Positions 9,406 through 18,184 of a DNA stretch of 64,000 bases are shown here, piece after piece (position 1 is the first letter of the stretch; the number at the start of each line of letters is the position of its first letter). Location of the stretch: contig OY282432.1 of NCBI GenBank assembly GCA_958295985.1, positions 3,133,001 through 3,197,000 of the forward strand, written 5' to 3'. A model generated the notes under the pieces. The model ran no database searches and was not told the origin of the DNA. It was given only the letters and a program-made list of their open reading frames with translations. This DNA is from an uncultured Candidatus Binatia bacterium (lineage in GTDB: Bacteria > Desulfobacterota > Binatia > UBA9968 > JAJDTQ01). A program made the translations under genes and the position numbers.

Positions 9406-9426
9406 GGGCAGGTTTCAAACCCGCCC
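9406..9426. repeat. Family R1 palindrome (copy d)
   Basis: GGGC-A-GGTTTCAAACCCGCCC: one mismatch in the 5' arm relative to the consensus. It is located between SDR 1 and the second UbiD gene, 48 bp before its start. Confidence 0.7.
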
Positions 9427-9473
9427 GCGCCCCGCACTGCGCTGCCGGCCGACACAACTCCGAGGACACGCTC

Positions 9474-10919
9474 ATGGCGAAGAGTCTCCGCACCTTCCTG
9501 CACGACCTCCAGCGCCTCAGACCCGGAGAAGTGGTCCACGTAAACCGGCCGGTGAACCCGGCGCGTCACGACGTATCCGCCCTGGTGACACAGTTGGCGC
9601 ACCGGAAACAGTTCCCGGCGCTGCTCTTCGAGCATCCCCGGGACCTCTACGGGAGACCCTCCGGGATCCGGCTCGCGATGAACTGCGAGGTCTCCATGGG
9701 CAAGTTCCAGACCGCCCTGGGGGTAGCGCCGGAGACGACCCGCGCCGAGCTGGCGTTGGAGTGCCTGCGCCGGGAGGCCAGCCCGATCCCGCCGCTGGTG
9801 GTGGAGCCGTCCGAGGCTCCGGTCAAGGAGTTGGTCCGGCGAGGTTCGGAGGTAGACCTCTTCGAGTTGCCGGTGATGCGCCACCACGCCCTGGACGGCG
9901 GCCCCTACATCGACATGCCCAGCCTCGGGCGCGACCGCACGTCCGGCGTGTACAACGTGTCCTATCACCGCATGGAGGTGAAGGACCGAAACCACACCGG
10001 CTTCTACCTGTCCTTGCAGCACATGTGGCGCATCTTCCGCGACTACGAGGAGAACGGAGAGGAGTGCCCGGTGGCCGCGGTGACCGGACACCATCCCGCG
10101 TTCAACATCGGCGCCTGCTACCGCGGACCGTTCGAGGCCGATGAGCTCGATATCATCGGCGGTTACCTGCGGGAACCGCTGCGGCTCACTCCGTCCGAGA
10201 CCTTCGGCGACCGCTTGATGGTGCCGGCCGACGCGGAGATCGTCATCGAGGGGGCGCTGATTCCCGGCAGGCGCGTGGTCGAGGGACCCTTCGGGGAGGT
10301 CCACGGCTACGTGGGACCCCAGGGCTTCCGGCAGGCAGCCGTGCTGGAAGTGCGCGCCGTCACCCGCCGCGGGGACGCTATCCACCAGTCCGTCATCACC
10401 CCGGACGGCGACAAGCCGTGGATGGACCTGGCGCGGGAGGGGGCGTACCTGCGCCGCTGCCGCGAGGCCGTGCCCGGAGTGACCGCGGTGTGCAAGAACG
10501 GCCGCCACGCCCTGATGAACGTGTTCATCGCCATGAAGAAGATGTCGGAGGGAGACCCCGGCCGGGCCGCGGCCGCGGCGTTGAGCTTCGACCAGTGCAA
10601 GCACGTGTTCATCTTCGACGACGACATCGACGTCTACGATCCCACCGAGATCCTCTGGGCGCTGGCCACGCGGGTCCAGCCGCACCGTCAGGTGTCGCTC
10701 ATCACCGACCTCATGCGCGGCCCCCTGATCGACCCCTCCATGGACGAGGGCATCCGCACCTCGGCGATGATCGTGGACGCCACGCGGCCGCTGGACCGGC
10801 CCTTCTCGCCGGTGTCCAGGTGCCCCGACGAAGCCTTGAAGCGTATCCGTCTCGAAGACTTCCTGCCACCGGAGGTGGTGGAAGCGATCCCGGTGGACCG
10901 GACGACGTACTGGAGCTGA
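9474..10919 (+). CDS. UbiD family decarboxylase (complete)
   Basis: 481 residues, the normal UbiD length. The start at ATG 9474 is preceded by GAGGAC. Family features in order: N-terminal LRTFLHDLQRLRPGEVVHV; MNCEVSMGKFQTALG; GGPYIDMPSLGRDRTSGVYNVSYHRM, the prFMN/metal-binding core; TGHHPAFNIG; EGPFGEVHGYVGPQ with the catalytic Glu; and a C-terminal DDDIDVYDPTEILWALATR segment. It would use prenyl-FMN made by a UbiX encoded elsewhere. It is the second UbiD in 11 kb; divergence from the partial copy at the left edge suggests a different substrate. Confidence 0.95.
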   Translation: MAKSLRTFLHDLQRLRPGEVVHVNRPVNPARHDVSALVTQLAHRKQFPALLFEHPRDLYGRPSGIRLAMNCEVSMGKFQTALGVAPETTRAELALECLRREASPIPPLVVEPSEAPVKELVRRGSEVDLFELPVMRHHALDGGPYIDMPSLGRDRTSGVYNVSYHRMEVKDRNHTGFYLSLQHMWRIFRDYEENGEECPVAAVTGHHPAFNIGACYRGPFEADELDIIGGYLREPLRLTPSETFGDRLMVPADAEIVIEGALIPGRRVVEGPFGEVHGYVGPQGFRQAAVLEVRAVTRRGDAIHQSVITPDGDKPWMDLAREGAYLRRCREAVPGVTAVCKNGRHALMNVFIAMKKMSEGDPGRAAAAALSFDQCKHVFIFDDDIDVYDPTEILWALATRVQPHRQVSLITDLMRGPLIDPSMDEGIRTSAMIVDATRPLDRPFSPVSRCPDEALKRIRLEDFLPPEVVEAIPVDRTTYWS

Positions 10920-11035
10920 GGCCGCGGCGAACGGAGCCGTGCCGCGCGTTCCCGTGTCGATTTTGCATCCGGGCGGCGAATCCGGTACACCCTGACCCGA
11001 ACCCATCAACCCGGACATCCCGCGAAAGGAGACGC

Positions 11036-11959
11036 ATGCGACTAGGACTCCCGGATTTCGTTTCGAATTCCTATTTCCCCGCGATCGCCGCGGTGGAACT
11101 CGGCTTCTTCAAGGCCGAAGGGCTGGACATGGAGATGGAGCTCATCTTCCCGGTACCCAAGACCTTCGAGGCGCTGAGGGACCACGAGCTGGACTTCGTG
11201 GCTGCCTCGTCCCACGCCACCCTGACCGCGTTCCCGGACTGGAAAGGGGCCAAGCTGCTGGCCGCGCTGGCACGGCACATGTACTGGTTTCTGGTGCTGC
11301 GGTCGGACCTGAACGTCAGGCGCGGCGACATCGAGGCCATCAAGGGCCTCCGCATCGGCGCGGCGCCGGGGGTGGACCTGGGGCTCAAGCGGCTGCTGAC
11401 GGCTGCCGGCCTGGACCCCGAGGCCGACAAGATCCGGATCCAGCCGGTCCCAGGCGCCACCGCCGCCGGCGTCTCCTTCGGCGTGACCGCGGCCAAGGCC
11501 CTGTCCGAAGGCGTCATCGACGGCTTCTGGGCCAACGGCATGGGGGCGGAGGTGGCCGTGCGCCAGGGCGCCGGCACCGTCGTGCTGGACATCCGGCGCG
11601 GTGAGGGACCCGCGGAGGCCCGGGGCTATACCTTCCCCGCGCTGATTACCTCGGACCGGGTGATTGCCGACAACCCCGATGCCGCCGCCGCCGCGGTCCG
11701 GGCGCTGGTCAAGACCCAACGGGCGCTGGTGGAGAATCCCCAGCGCGCCGCGGACGTGGGCAAGGCGTTGTATCCGCCCGAGGAGGCAGGGCTCATCGCC
11801 ACCCTCATCGAACGCGACGTCCCCTACTACGACCCCAGGATCCCGGAACCCGTGGTATCGGACATGAACCGGTTCGCCCGGGACATCGGCCTGCTCGCCG
11901 CACCCGTATCGTACGAGGACGTGGTCGCGGTGCAGTTCAGCCACTTCTGGGAAGGCTAA
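11036..11959 (+). CDS. SsuA/NMT1-like substrate-binding-fold protein without signal peptide
   Basis: 307 residues. The start at ATG 11036 has GAAAGGAG about 5 bases upstream. The fold is that of ABC nitrate/sulfonate/taurine periplasmic binding proteins: LPDFVSNSYFPAIAAVELGFFKAEGLDMEME at the N-terminus, then a GLRIGAAPGVDLGLKRLL hinge and a DGFWANGMGAEVAVRQ region. No hydrophobic leader or lipobox Cys precedes the mature-like start, and no permease or ATPase gene is adjacent. It may be cytoplasmic with a metabolite-binding or enzymatic role (as in THI5/NMT1 relatives), or the true export start may be missing. The family call is firm; the function is uncertain. Confidence 0.75.
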   Translation: MRLGLPDFVSNSYFPAIAAVELGFFKAEGLDMEMELIFPVPKTFEALRDHELDFVAASSHATLTAFPDWKGAKLLAALARHMYWFLVLRSDLNVRRGDIEAIKGLRIGAAPGVDLGLKRLLTAAGLDPEADKIRIQPVPGATAAGVSFGVTAAKALSEGVIDGFWANGMGAEVAVRQGAGTVVLDIRRGEGPAEARGYTFPALITSDRVIADNPDAAAAAVRALVKTQRALVENPQRAADVGKALYPPEEAGLIATLIERDVPYYDPRIPEPVVSDMNRFARDIGLLAAPVSYEDVVAVQFSHFWEG

Positions 11960-11986
11960 CGCCGAACCCTCCAAGGAAGGAACCCC

Positions 11987-12775
11987 ATGGATCTTTCACG
12001 CTTCTCTATGGAAGGACGCACCACCATCATCACCGGCGGCAGCGGCGGCATCGGCCGCTGCTGCGCGCTGGCCTTCGCCCAGGCGGGCTCCAACGTCATG
12101 ATCGCCTCCCTTCCGCCGGAATCCATCCCGCCGGTGGTCCAGGAGGTCGAGGCCCTGGGCGTCGGCGCCGCGGGCCTTGCGGTAGACGTTTCCGAGGAGG
12201 GTCAGGTCAGGGATCTGGTGGCCGCCACCCTGGACCGGTTTGGACGCATCGACGCGCTCCTGAACGTCGCCGGGGGTTCCTACAGCCGAAACCCGTCCAT
12301 GCCGGCGTTTCAGCGCGGGACGCTGCTGGAGCTCGCACCCGAGGACTTCATGGGGGTCTACAACGTCAACGTCAAGACCGCTTTCCTGTGCTCCAAGGCC
12401 GTGGTGCCGCACATGAAGGAACGCGGCAAGGGCGCCATCGTGAATATCGGCTCCATATCCGGCCGCTCGACCAAACACGAACGCCCGAACATGGCCGCCT
12501 ACGGCACGGCCAAGGCTGCGGTCATGAACCTGACCTTTCACATGGCGAACCAGTGGGGGCCGGAGGTGCGGGTGAACGCGGTGGCTCCGGGGATCATTGA
12601 CACGCCCCGGCCGGGCGGCACGAGCCTTGCGCGGATGGAACCGGAGGGACTGGAGAACATTGCGCTGGGGCGGCACGGAAAACCCGACGAGGTGGCCGGG
12701 GTCGCGCTGTTCCTGGCTTCCGACGCGGCCTCATTCGTCAACGCTTCGGTGGTGGACGTCAACGGCGGCGAATAA
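11987..12775 (+). CDS. Short-chain dehydrogenase/reductase (SDR 2)
   Basis: 262 residues. The ATG at 11987 is preceded by AAGGAAGG, 27 bp after the binding-protein gene. Motifs: TGGSGGIGRCCALAF (cofactor), LNVAGGSY in place of NNAG, GSISGRS with the catalytic Ser, and YGTAK. The substitution of NNAG by NVAGG is common in the family. It is the last gene of the plus-strand catabolic run; the convergent prc gene begins 47 bp downstream. Confidence 0.93.
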   Translation: MDLSRFSMEGRTTIITGGSGGIGRCCALAFAQAGSNVMIASLPPESIPPVVQEVEALGVGAAGLAVDVSEEGQVRDLVAATLDRFGRIDALLNVAGGSYSRNPSMPAFQRGTLLELAPEDFMGVYNVNVKTAFLCSKAVVPHMKERGKGAIVNIGSISGRSTKHERPNMAAYGTAKAAVMNLTFHMANQWGPEVRVNAVAPGIIDTPRPGGTSLARMEPEGLENIALGRHGKPDEVAGVALFLASDAASFVNASVVDVNGGE

Positions 12776-12822
12776 CCGGTGTCCCCTCGGGCCAAACACC
12801 CGGACAGGATACCGGAACCCGC

Positions 12823-14940
12823 TCACGGACTCTTCGATGCATCCGGCGAGACTTGGGTGGAGACCGCCGGCGTACGGGTCAACTCGATGAAATCGGCAAG
12901 GACATGGACGGCCTCGTCGAGTATCGGGTCGTCCCCCGATGACGCGGCCGCGGTTTTCTTCTCGTTGTAGGCCTCCAGCTCGGCAAAGCTGGCGAAGGGC
13001 TTCTCGCCCTTGGCGAGGCGCCGGGTGTTCTCGCTCTCGAGCTCCCGGAGCTCTTTGCTCTTCTTTCTTGCTCTCCGCGTCTTCTCGCTCAGCGAGAGGG
13101 TGGTCTCCCCCCGCTCCTTTTCCAGACGCGCGATTCGCGCCTTGAGGTGGGCGAAGTCGGGGTCCGCGTTCACGCGCCGCCGGTGCCTTGCCGCCAGGGT
13201 TGGAAGGTACGGCGCAGGCTCCCCGGCCCGGGAATACCGGGCCTTGTCGATGGAGTCCCACGCGAGGGCGTTGTCCAGCGAGCTTTCGCCCACTTTCGTC
13301 CTGTCGATGACGCCCGGAAGCTCGATGTCGGGAATCACGCCACGGTGCTGGGTGCTTCCCCCGGAGATCCGGTAGAACTTGGCCTGAGTAAGCTTCAGGT
13401 GTCCCCGGCGAATCGGAATGAGGGTCTGCACCGTCCCTTTGCCGAAGGTCTGCCCACCCAACACCACCCCCCTGCCGTAGTCCTGGACGGCTCCGGCGAA
13501 AATCTCCGACGCCGAGGCGCTGAGACGGTTCACCAGGACCGCCAGCGGGCCGCGGTAGATAACCCCCGGGTCCGTGTCCAAGTGAACGCGGATGACCCCC
13601 CGGCCGTCGCGGACCTGCACCACCGGACCTCTATCGATGAACAGGCCCACGAGCTTGATGGCTTCCTGAAGCGCCCCGCCGCCGTTGTTCCGAAGGTCGA
13701 TGACCAGCCCGCCGACCTCGGCCTCCTTCAACTCCGCAATCAACCGTCCGACGTCTCCGGACGTGCTCTTGTAGTTGGGGTCCCCGGCTCGAAGCGCGGC
13801 GAAGTCCACGTAGAAGGTCGGCAACCCGATGACGCCGATCTTCTCCGTGCGCCCCTCGATTTCGACCTCCATGACCCTGCTGTTGGCCTGCTGATCCTCG
13901 AGATCGACCTTGTTGCGAACGATCTTGATGATCCTTCGTTCTTCCGTGGTGCTGACCTGGGGAATGATCTCGAGCCGGACCGTGGTTTCCTTGGGTCCGC
14001 GGATCAGAGAGACCACCTCGTCCAGGCGCATCCCCAGGATGTCCACCATCTCCCCTTCCTCGTCCTGTGCGACACCGACGATACGGTCCCCGGGCTGCAG
14101 GTCACCGGCCTTGTCGGCAGGTCCGCCGGCAACCAGCCGCACCACCTTGACGCTTTCGCCGTCCGCTTGCAGCACGGCGCCGATGCCCTCCAGGGACAAG
14201 CTCATGTGTATGTTGAAGTTCTCGCTCTGATGAGGCGGAAAATATGCGCTATGGGGATCAATGGCCCGAAGGAATGCGTTGGTGTAGAGGCGAAACACAT
14301 CGGTCTTGTTGGTCTGGGCCAGACGAGTCAGTTGGTTGCCGTAACGCCGCCGGAGCGCCTTGCGGACGTCCTCCCGTTTGGTTCCGGCCAGTGTGCGGTT
14401 CAACACGTCGCCCTTGAGTTGCCTGCGCCAACGCGCCCGGAGCTCGGCCACGGACCCCGCCCAGGCGGTATTCTGCCGTGCGAGGCTCTCCTCCTTTTCG
14501 AAATCCAGGGTATCGAAGTCCTCATCGATGATGCGGATCACGAACCGGAGACGTTCGGCCAGCCGCTGCCGGTAGCGATTGAAGATCCTGAACGCGGGAT
14601 CCAGGTCTCCGTTCTTGAGCAGGTCATCCAAGCGTGTCCTGAAGGGCTCGAATTCTTCGATGTCCGCGGCCCAGAAATAACTCCGCGCGGGATCCATGGC
14701 CCCGAGATAGGAGTCGAAGATCCTGCCGGAGGTCTGGTCGTTCAGTGTGATGGACTTGTAGTGACCCTTGGTGAGCTTGTCGAGGATCTCCGTCCCGATG
14801 ACTGCCTGTTGGCGGTCCGGCGACAGCTCCGCCAGCACCGGCTCGGCCGCCGGTTGGGCCCATGCCGGGCCGGTCAGCAGCCAGAGAACCGAAACCGCGG
14901 TTACCAGCCAGCACGTGACGCGTGGACGTGAGTGATGCAT
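12823..14940 (-). CDS. prc: Carboxy-terminal processing protease (tail-specific protease, S41)
   Basis: 705 residues, similar in length to E. coli Prc. Residues 1-29 form a signal peptide ending ...GPAWAQ, so it acts in the periplasm, trimming C-termini of envelope and damaged proteins. Order: N-terminal TSPN domain, PDZ domain (about 235-330, SLEGIGAVLQ...GPADKAGDLQPGD), S41 peptidase core with nucleophile Ser in SASASEIFAGAVQDYG and general-base Lys in FGKGTVQT, and a charged C-terminal DUF3340-type tail. AAAGG precedes the ATG. It is divergent from ispG, with a palindrome between them. Confidence 0.95.
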   Translation of the reverse strand: MHHSRPRVTCWLVTAVSVLWLLTGPAWAQPAAEPVLAELSPDRQQAVIGTEILDKLTKGHYKSITLNDQTSGRIFDSYLGAMDPARSYFWAADIEEFEPFRTRLDDLLKNGDLDPAFRIFNRYRQRLAERLRFVIRIIDEDFDTLDFEKEESLARQNTAWAGSVAELRARWRRQLKGDVLNRTLAGTKREDVRKALRRRYGNQLTRLAQTNKTDVFRLYTNAFLRAIDPHSAYFPPHQSENFNIHMSLSLEGIGAVLQADGESVKVVRLVAGGPADKAGDLQPGDRIVGVAQDEEGEMVDILGMRLDEVVSLIRGPKETTVRLEIIPQVSTTEERRIIKIVRNKVDLEDQQANSRVMEVEIEGRTEKIGVIGLPTFYVDFAALRAGDPNYKSTSGDVGRLIAELKEAEVGGLVIDLRNNGGGALQEAIKLVGLFIDRGPVVQVRDGRGVIRVHLDTDPGVIYRGPLAVLVNRLSASASEIFAGAVQDYGRGVVLGGQTFGKGTVQTLIPIRRGHLKLTQAKFYRISGGSTQHRGVIPDIELPGVIDRTKVGESSLDNALAWDSIDKARYSRAGEPAPYLPTLAARHRRRVNADPDFAHLKARIARLEKERGETTLSLSEKTRRARKKSKELRELESENTRRLAKGEKPFASFAELEAYNEKKTAAASSGDDPILDEAVHVLADFIELTRTPAVSTQVSPDASKSP

Positions 14941-14976
14941 CGGTTGCCTTTCGCGACCGGGTGACGCCGATCGACA

Positions 14977-14993
14977 TCGACTAGTCTAGTCGA
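14977..14993. promoter_or_regulatory. Perfect palindrome between divergent prc and ispG
   Basis: TCGACTAG-T-CTAGTCGA, 8-bp arms with one central base, 37 bp before the prc start. Symmetry and position suggest an operator for a dimeric regulator, but no regulator or other copy is seen in the window. Confidence 0.4.
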
Positions 14994-15196
14994 ACGTTTG
15001 CCCCTCATCAAGGCATGTTGTGGTTTCACGCAACCTGCCCCGGTTGTCCCGGAAAGGTTGTTGCTTCGGAAAGACTTTCACGTTAGCCTTGAAGCAATTC
15101 CTCAGTACGCTTCGAGGCTTGGGACGCTTCGGCGTTCAGTGCGCCTGGGAGCTCATCGCGGTTCGAAGCCCGGTGTGCCTCGAAGGAGCGGAATCC

Positions 15197-16345
15197 GTGA
15201 AACTGCCACGAAACCCCACTCGCGCCGTCCGTATCGGCAGCACCGTGATAGGAGGCGATCATCCCATCGCGGTTCAGAGCATGTGCGCGACCCATACCCA
15301 GGATGTCGCGGCCACCGTGGCGCAGGTCAACGACCTCGTCCGGGCCGGGGCCGACGTGGTCCGCATCGCCGTGGACAGCAAGAAGGATGCGGCGGCATTG
15401 GCGGAGATACGCCGCGCCACCGAAGCCAACCTGTCGGTGGACCTTCAGGAGAACTACCGGCTTGCGAGCGCGGTGGCGCCCCACGTGGACAAGATCCGCT
15501 ATAACCCCGGTCACCTCTACCACCACGAGCGGCAGAAACCCTGGCAGGACAAGGTCAAGTTCCTGGTGGAGGTGGCGACGGCCAACGACTGCGCCATGCG
15601 CGTCGGGGTGAACTGCGGTTCGGTGGACCCGGCGCAGCAGGAAAAGTTTCCCGAGGACGACTCCATCTCGCCCATGCTGGCCAGCGCCTGGGAACACTGC
15701 GAACTGCTGGACAGCCTGGGCTATACGCGCTACTGCGTCTCGCTCAAGGACTCGGATCCGGCCAAGGTCATCGAGGTGAACAAGCGGTTCGCGGCCGAGC
15801 GCCCAGACGTGCCGCTCCATCTCGGCGTCACCGAGGCGGGATTGCCGCCAGACGGGATCATCAAGACGCGCGTCGCCTTCGAGCAGCTCATCAGCCGGGG
15901 CATAGGCGACACCATCCGGGTGTCCCTGACCGTCCCCAATCCGCGGAAACCCGAGGAGATCGCCGCCGGACGCGACATTCTCTCGGACATCGCGGAAGGC
16001 CGGGTGCGCAGCGTCGTGGACTACGGCCGCGACACCCTGAACATCATCAGTTGCCCGAGCTGCTCGCGAGTGGAGAACGAGAACTTCGTGGAGCTGGCGC
16101 AGCAGGTCAAGGAGATGACCTCCTACGCCGCCGAACACGCCATTACCATTGCGGTCATGGGTTGCCGCGTCAACGGACCCGGCGAAACCGACGACGCCGA
16201 CCTCGGGCTGTGGTGCGGCCCCCGGTTCGTCAACCTCAAGCGCGGCAGCGAGACGCTGGGCGCCTTTCCCTACGACGAGATCCTGCCGCGCCTCAAGGAC
16301 GAGCTCGACGACATGATGGCCCGCCAGGCCGGCGCCGCCGATTGA
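15197..16345 (+). CDS. ispG: 4-hydroxy-3-methylbut-2-enyl diphosphate synthase
   Basis: 382 residues, starting at GTG 15197 with AGGAG 8 bases upstream; the open frame reaches 15020 but that extension is not IspG-like. The enzyme converts MEcPP to HMBPP in the MEP isoprenoid pathway with a [4Fe-4S] cluster. The N-terminal TIM barrel is recognisable ([35 protein letters not shown]). The C-terminal cluster ligands appear as CPSCSR and [10 protein letters not shown], with the conserved Glu in the latter. This is the bacterial short form. It is followed 27 bp later by a tRNA-dihydrouridine synthase gene, forming a housekeeping operon with maf. Confidence 0.97.
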   Translation: MKLPRNPTRAVRIGSTVIGGDHPIAVQSMCATHTQDVAATVAQVNDLVRAGADVVRIAVDSKKDAAALAEIRRATEANLSVDLQENYRLASAVAPHVDKIRYNPGHLYHHERQKPWQDKVKFLVEVATANDCAMRVGVNCGSVDPAQQEKFPEDDSISPMLASAWEHCELLDSLGYTRYCVSLKDSDPAKVIEVNKRFAAERPDVPLHLGVTEAGLPPDGIIKTRVAFEQLISRGIGDTIRVSLTVPNPRKPEEIAAGRDILSDIAEGRVRSVVDYGRDTLNIISCPSCSRVENENFVELAQQVKEMTSYAAEHAITIAVMGCRVNGPGETDDADLGLWCGPRFVNLKRGSETLGAFPYDEILPRLKDELDDMMARQAGAAD

Positions 16346-16372
16346 CACGGCCGGAGCTTGCGCCCTTCCACC

Positions 16373-17536
16373 ATGCACTTCTGGCACCGAATCGAAAAAC
16401 CCATCGTCGGCCTCTCGCCCATGGACGGGGTCACGGACGCCTCGTTTCGCCGGGTGGCGGCCCGATACGGGCGGCCGGACCTGTGCATGACGGAGTTCAC
16501 CAGCGTCGAAGCCATCTGCTGCGGCGCCGACGGGTTCGTGCGGGACCTGTCCTACGGCGACTATGAGCGCCCCGTCCTGGCGCAGATCTACGGCCGGACT
16601 CCCGAGGCCTTCTACCGGGTGGCGCACATCGTCTGCGACCTCGGGTTCGACGGACTCGACATCAACATGGGATGTCCGGCCAAGAACGTGGCCAACAAGG
16701 GTTGCGGCGCCGGGCTCATCCTCAACCCCGAGCTGGCGGTGGCCATCATCCGCGCGGCGCGCCGGGGGCTCCGGGATTGGGCCGCGGGGCAGCGGCTGGA
16801 GGACGTGGGGCTGGCGCCGGACGTGCTGGAGAGGGTCCGTCACATGAACCGCGGACGCATATCGCCGGCGACCCGCAAGCTGATCCCGCTCTCGGTCAAG
16901 ACCCGGGTGGGGTACGACAAGGTGGCGGTGGACGAATGGATTCCGGTGCTGCTGGGCGAGGGGCCGGCTGCCATCTCCCTGCACGGCCGGACGTTGAAAC
17001 AGATGTACAGAGGGCTCGCCGACTGGGAAGCCATCCACCGGGCGGTGGAGCTGGCCCGGGACTTGCCCACGCTGATCCTTGGGAACGGGGACCTCAAGTC
17101 CATGTCCGACGCGGTGGAGCGGATCCGGCAAACCGGCGTGGACGGCGTGCTCCTGGGACGAGGCGCCATGGGAAACCCCTGGGTCTTTCGGGACAAGCAG
17201 TGGGCCAAGGATACCCTGGCCGGGATCTCGAGTCCGGGCGGCGCAGGACTCGACGTGAGCCGGGAAGAGCGCACCCGGGTGCTGCTGGAACACAGCCGCC
17301 ATTTCGAGAGTCTGTGGGGCGAACGGCGCTTTCCGGCCATGCGCAAGCATCTGGCCTGGTACTGCAAGGGATTCCGCGGCGCGGCCCAATGGCGCGCCAG
17401 GATGGTCCGCGCCAGGAACGCCGAAGAAGTGGCCCGCATTGTGGCAGGGGAAGATACCGCGGAGCCGCACGTCAACGCGGGTTTCCCGTTGCCCGACAAC
17501 GACGCCGCAACCCTCGCTGGACCCGGACCGGGCTGA
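16373..17536 (+). CDS. tRNA-dihydrouridine synthase family protein
   Basis: 387 residues from ATG 16373 (an upstream TTG at 16358 is an alternative). The FMN enzyme reduces uridines in tRNA D-loops. Seen: LSPMDGVTDASFR at the N-terminus, GLDINMGCPAKNVANKGCGAGL with the catalytic Cys, SVKTRVGYD, SLHGRT, LGNGD, and GVLLGRGAMGNPW. The C-terminal helical domain is of Dus type (RKHLAWYCKGFRGAAQWR). About 45 extra residues (RRGLRDWAAGQRLEDVG... to MNRGRISPATRKL) lie between the catalytic loop and SVKTR compared with ordinary Dus proteins. It is 6 bp from maf. Confidence 0.93.
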   Translation: MHFWHRIEKPIVGLSPMDGVTDASFRRVAARYGRPDLCMTEFTSVEAICCGADGFVRDLSYGDYERPVLAQIYGRTPEAFYRVAHIVCDLGFDGLDINMGCPAKNVANKGCGAGLILNPELAVAIIRAARRGLRDWAAGQRLEDVGLAPDVLERVRHMNRGRISPATRKLIPLSVKTRVGYDKVAVDEWIPVLLGEGPAAISLHGRTLKQMYRGLADWEAIHRAVELARDLPTLILGNGDLKSMSDAVERIRQTGVDGVLLGRGAMGNPWVFRDKQWAKDTLAGISSPGGAGLDVSREERTRVLLEHSRHFESLWGERRFPAMRKHLAWYCKGFRGAAQWRARMVRARNAEEVARIVAGEDTAEPHVNAGFPLPDNDAATLAGPGPG

Positions 17537-17542
17537 CCCCGC

Positions 17543-18184
17543 ATGCGCATCATCCTGGCGTCGACCTCACCGCGCCGGCACGACATCCTGGCTCTCCTCG
17601 GCGTCCCCTTCGAAGTCCGCCGGCCCGACTTCCGGGAAACCACCCGCGAAGACCTGACTCCGGAGGCCCAGGCACTGGAGCTTGCGCTGGGGAAGGCCCG
17701 GTCGGTAGCCTCCGGCGAACCGGATACACTGGTGGTGGGAGGCGATACCCTGATCGCCTTGGGCGACGAGAAGATCGGCAAGCCCGAGGACCCGGGCCAC
17801 GCCGCGTCGATCCTCCGCCGGCTCTCGGGACGGACGCATCGCATCCTCACCGGCATGGCGATGGTCAACCGCGCCACCGGCCGGGAGTTCACCCACCTGG
17901 AGCGTGTCGACGTGCGCATGCGCCCCTCCACCGACGCTGAGATTGCCGACTACGTAGCTCGCGGCGAATCCATGGACAAGGCGGGCGCGTATTCCATCCA
18001 GGGTGAAGGCCACCGCCTGATCGAGGGATTCCGTGGCGACTATCTCGCCGCGGTGGGCCTGCCGTTGCGACCCATCGCGCAAATCCTCCGGAGCCTCGAC
18101 GCCGAGGTCCCGGAGGACATCGAGAGATTGTACCGCGAACAGTCCCTGTGGACCTGGAGCCAAGTCTCCATGACACCGGGCTAA
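17543..18184 (+). CDS. maf: Maf family nucleoside triphosphate pyrophosphatase
   Basis: 213 residues, beginning MRIILASTSPRRHDIL, the Maf signature. It is followed by VVGGDTLIALGDEKIGKPEDP and the ESMDKAGAYSIQGEG segment typical of the family. Maf enzymes hydrolyse non-canonical NTPs such as dTTP/UTP or modified pyrimidines in the cytoplasm. It begins 6 bp after the dus gene and overlaps the convergent EamA gene by 4 bp at its stop. Subgroup (YhdE/YceF) not assigned. Confidence 0.95.
   Translation: MRIILASTSPRRHDILALLGVPFEVRRPDFRETTREDLTPEAQALELALGKARSVASGEPDTLVVGGDTLIALGDEKIGKPEDPGHAASILRRLSGRTHRILTGMAMVNRATGREFTHLERVDVRMRPSTDAEIADYVARGESMDKAGAYSIQGEGHRLIEGFRGDYLAAVGLPLRPIAQILRSLDAEVPEDIERLYREQSLWTWSQVSMTPG

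Noticed and set aside
1318-9426. CRISPR array from repeated R1 units
   Set aside because: Copies are thousands of bases apart, separated by genes, with no regular spacers and no cas genes.
9048-11018. 656-codon minus-strand open frame
   Set aside because: Antisense to SDR 1 and UbiD; no recognisable domain.
13147-14931. 594-codon plus-strand open frame opposite prc
   Set aside because: prc has signal peptide, PDZ and S41 motifs; the opposite frame has none.
15020-15196. N-terminal extension of IspG
   Set aside because: It is not family-like and has no ribosome site; GTG 15197 behind AGGAG fits the family start.
15083-17470. 795-codon minus-strand open frame
   Set aside because: It lies opposite ispG and dus, which have full motifs; composition is typical of an antisense frame.
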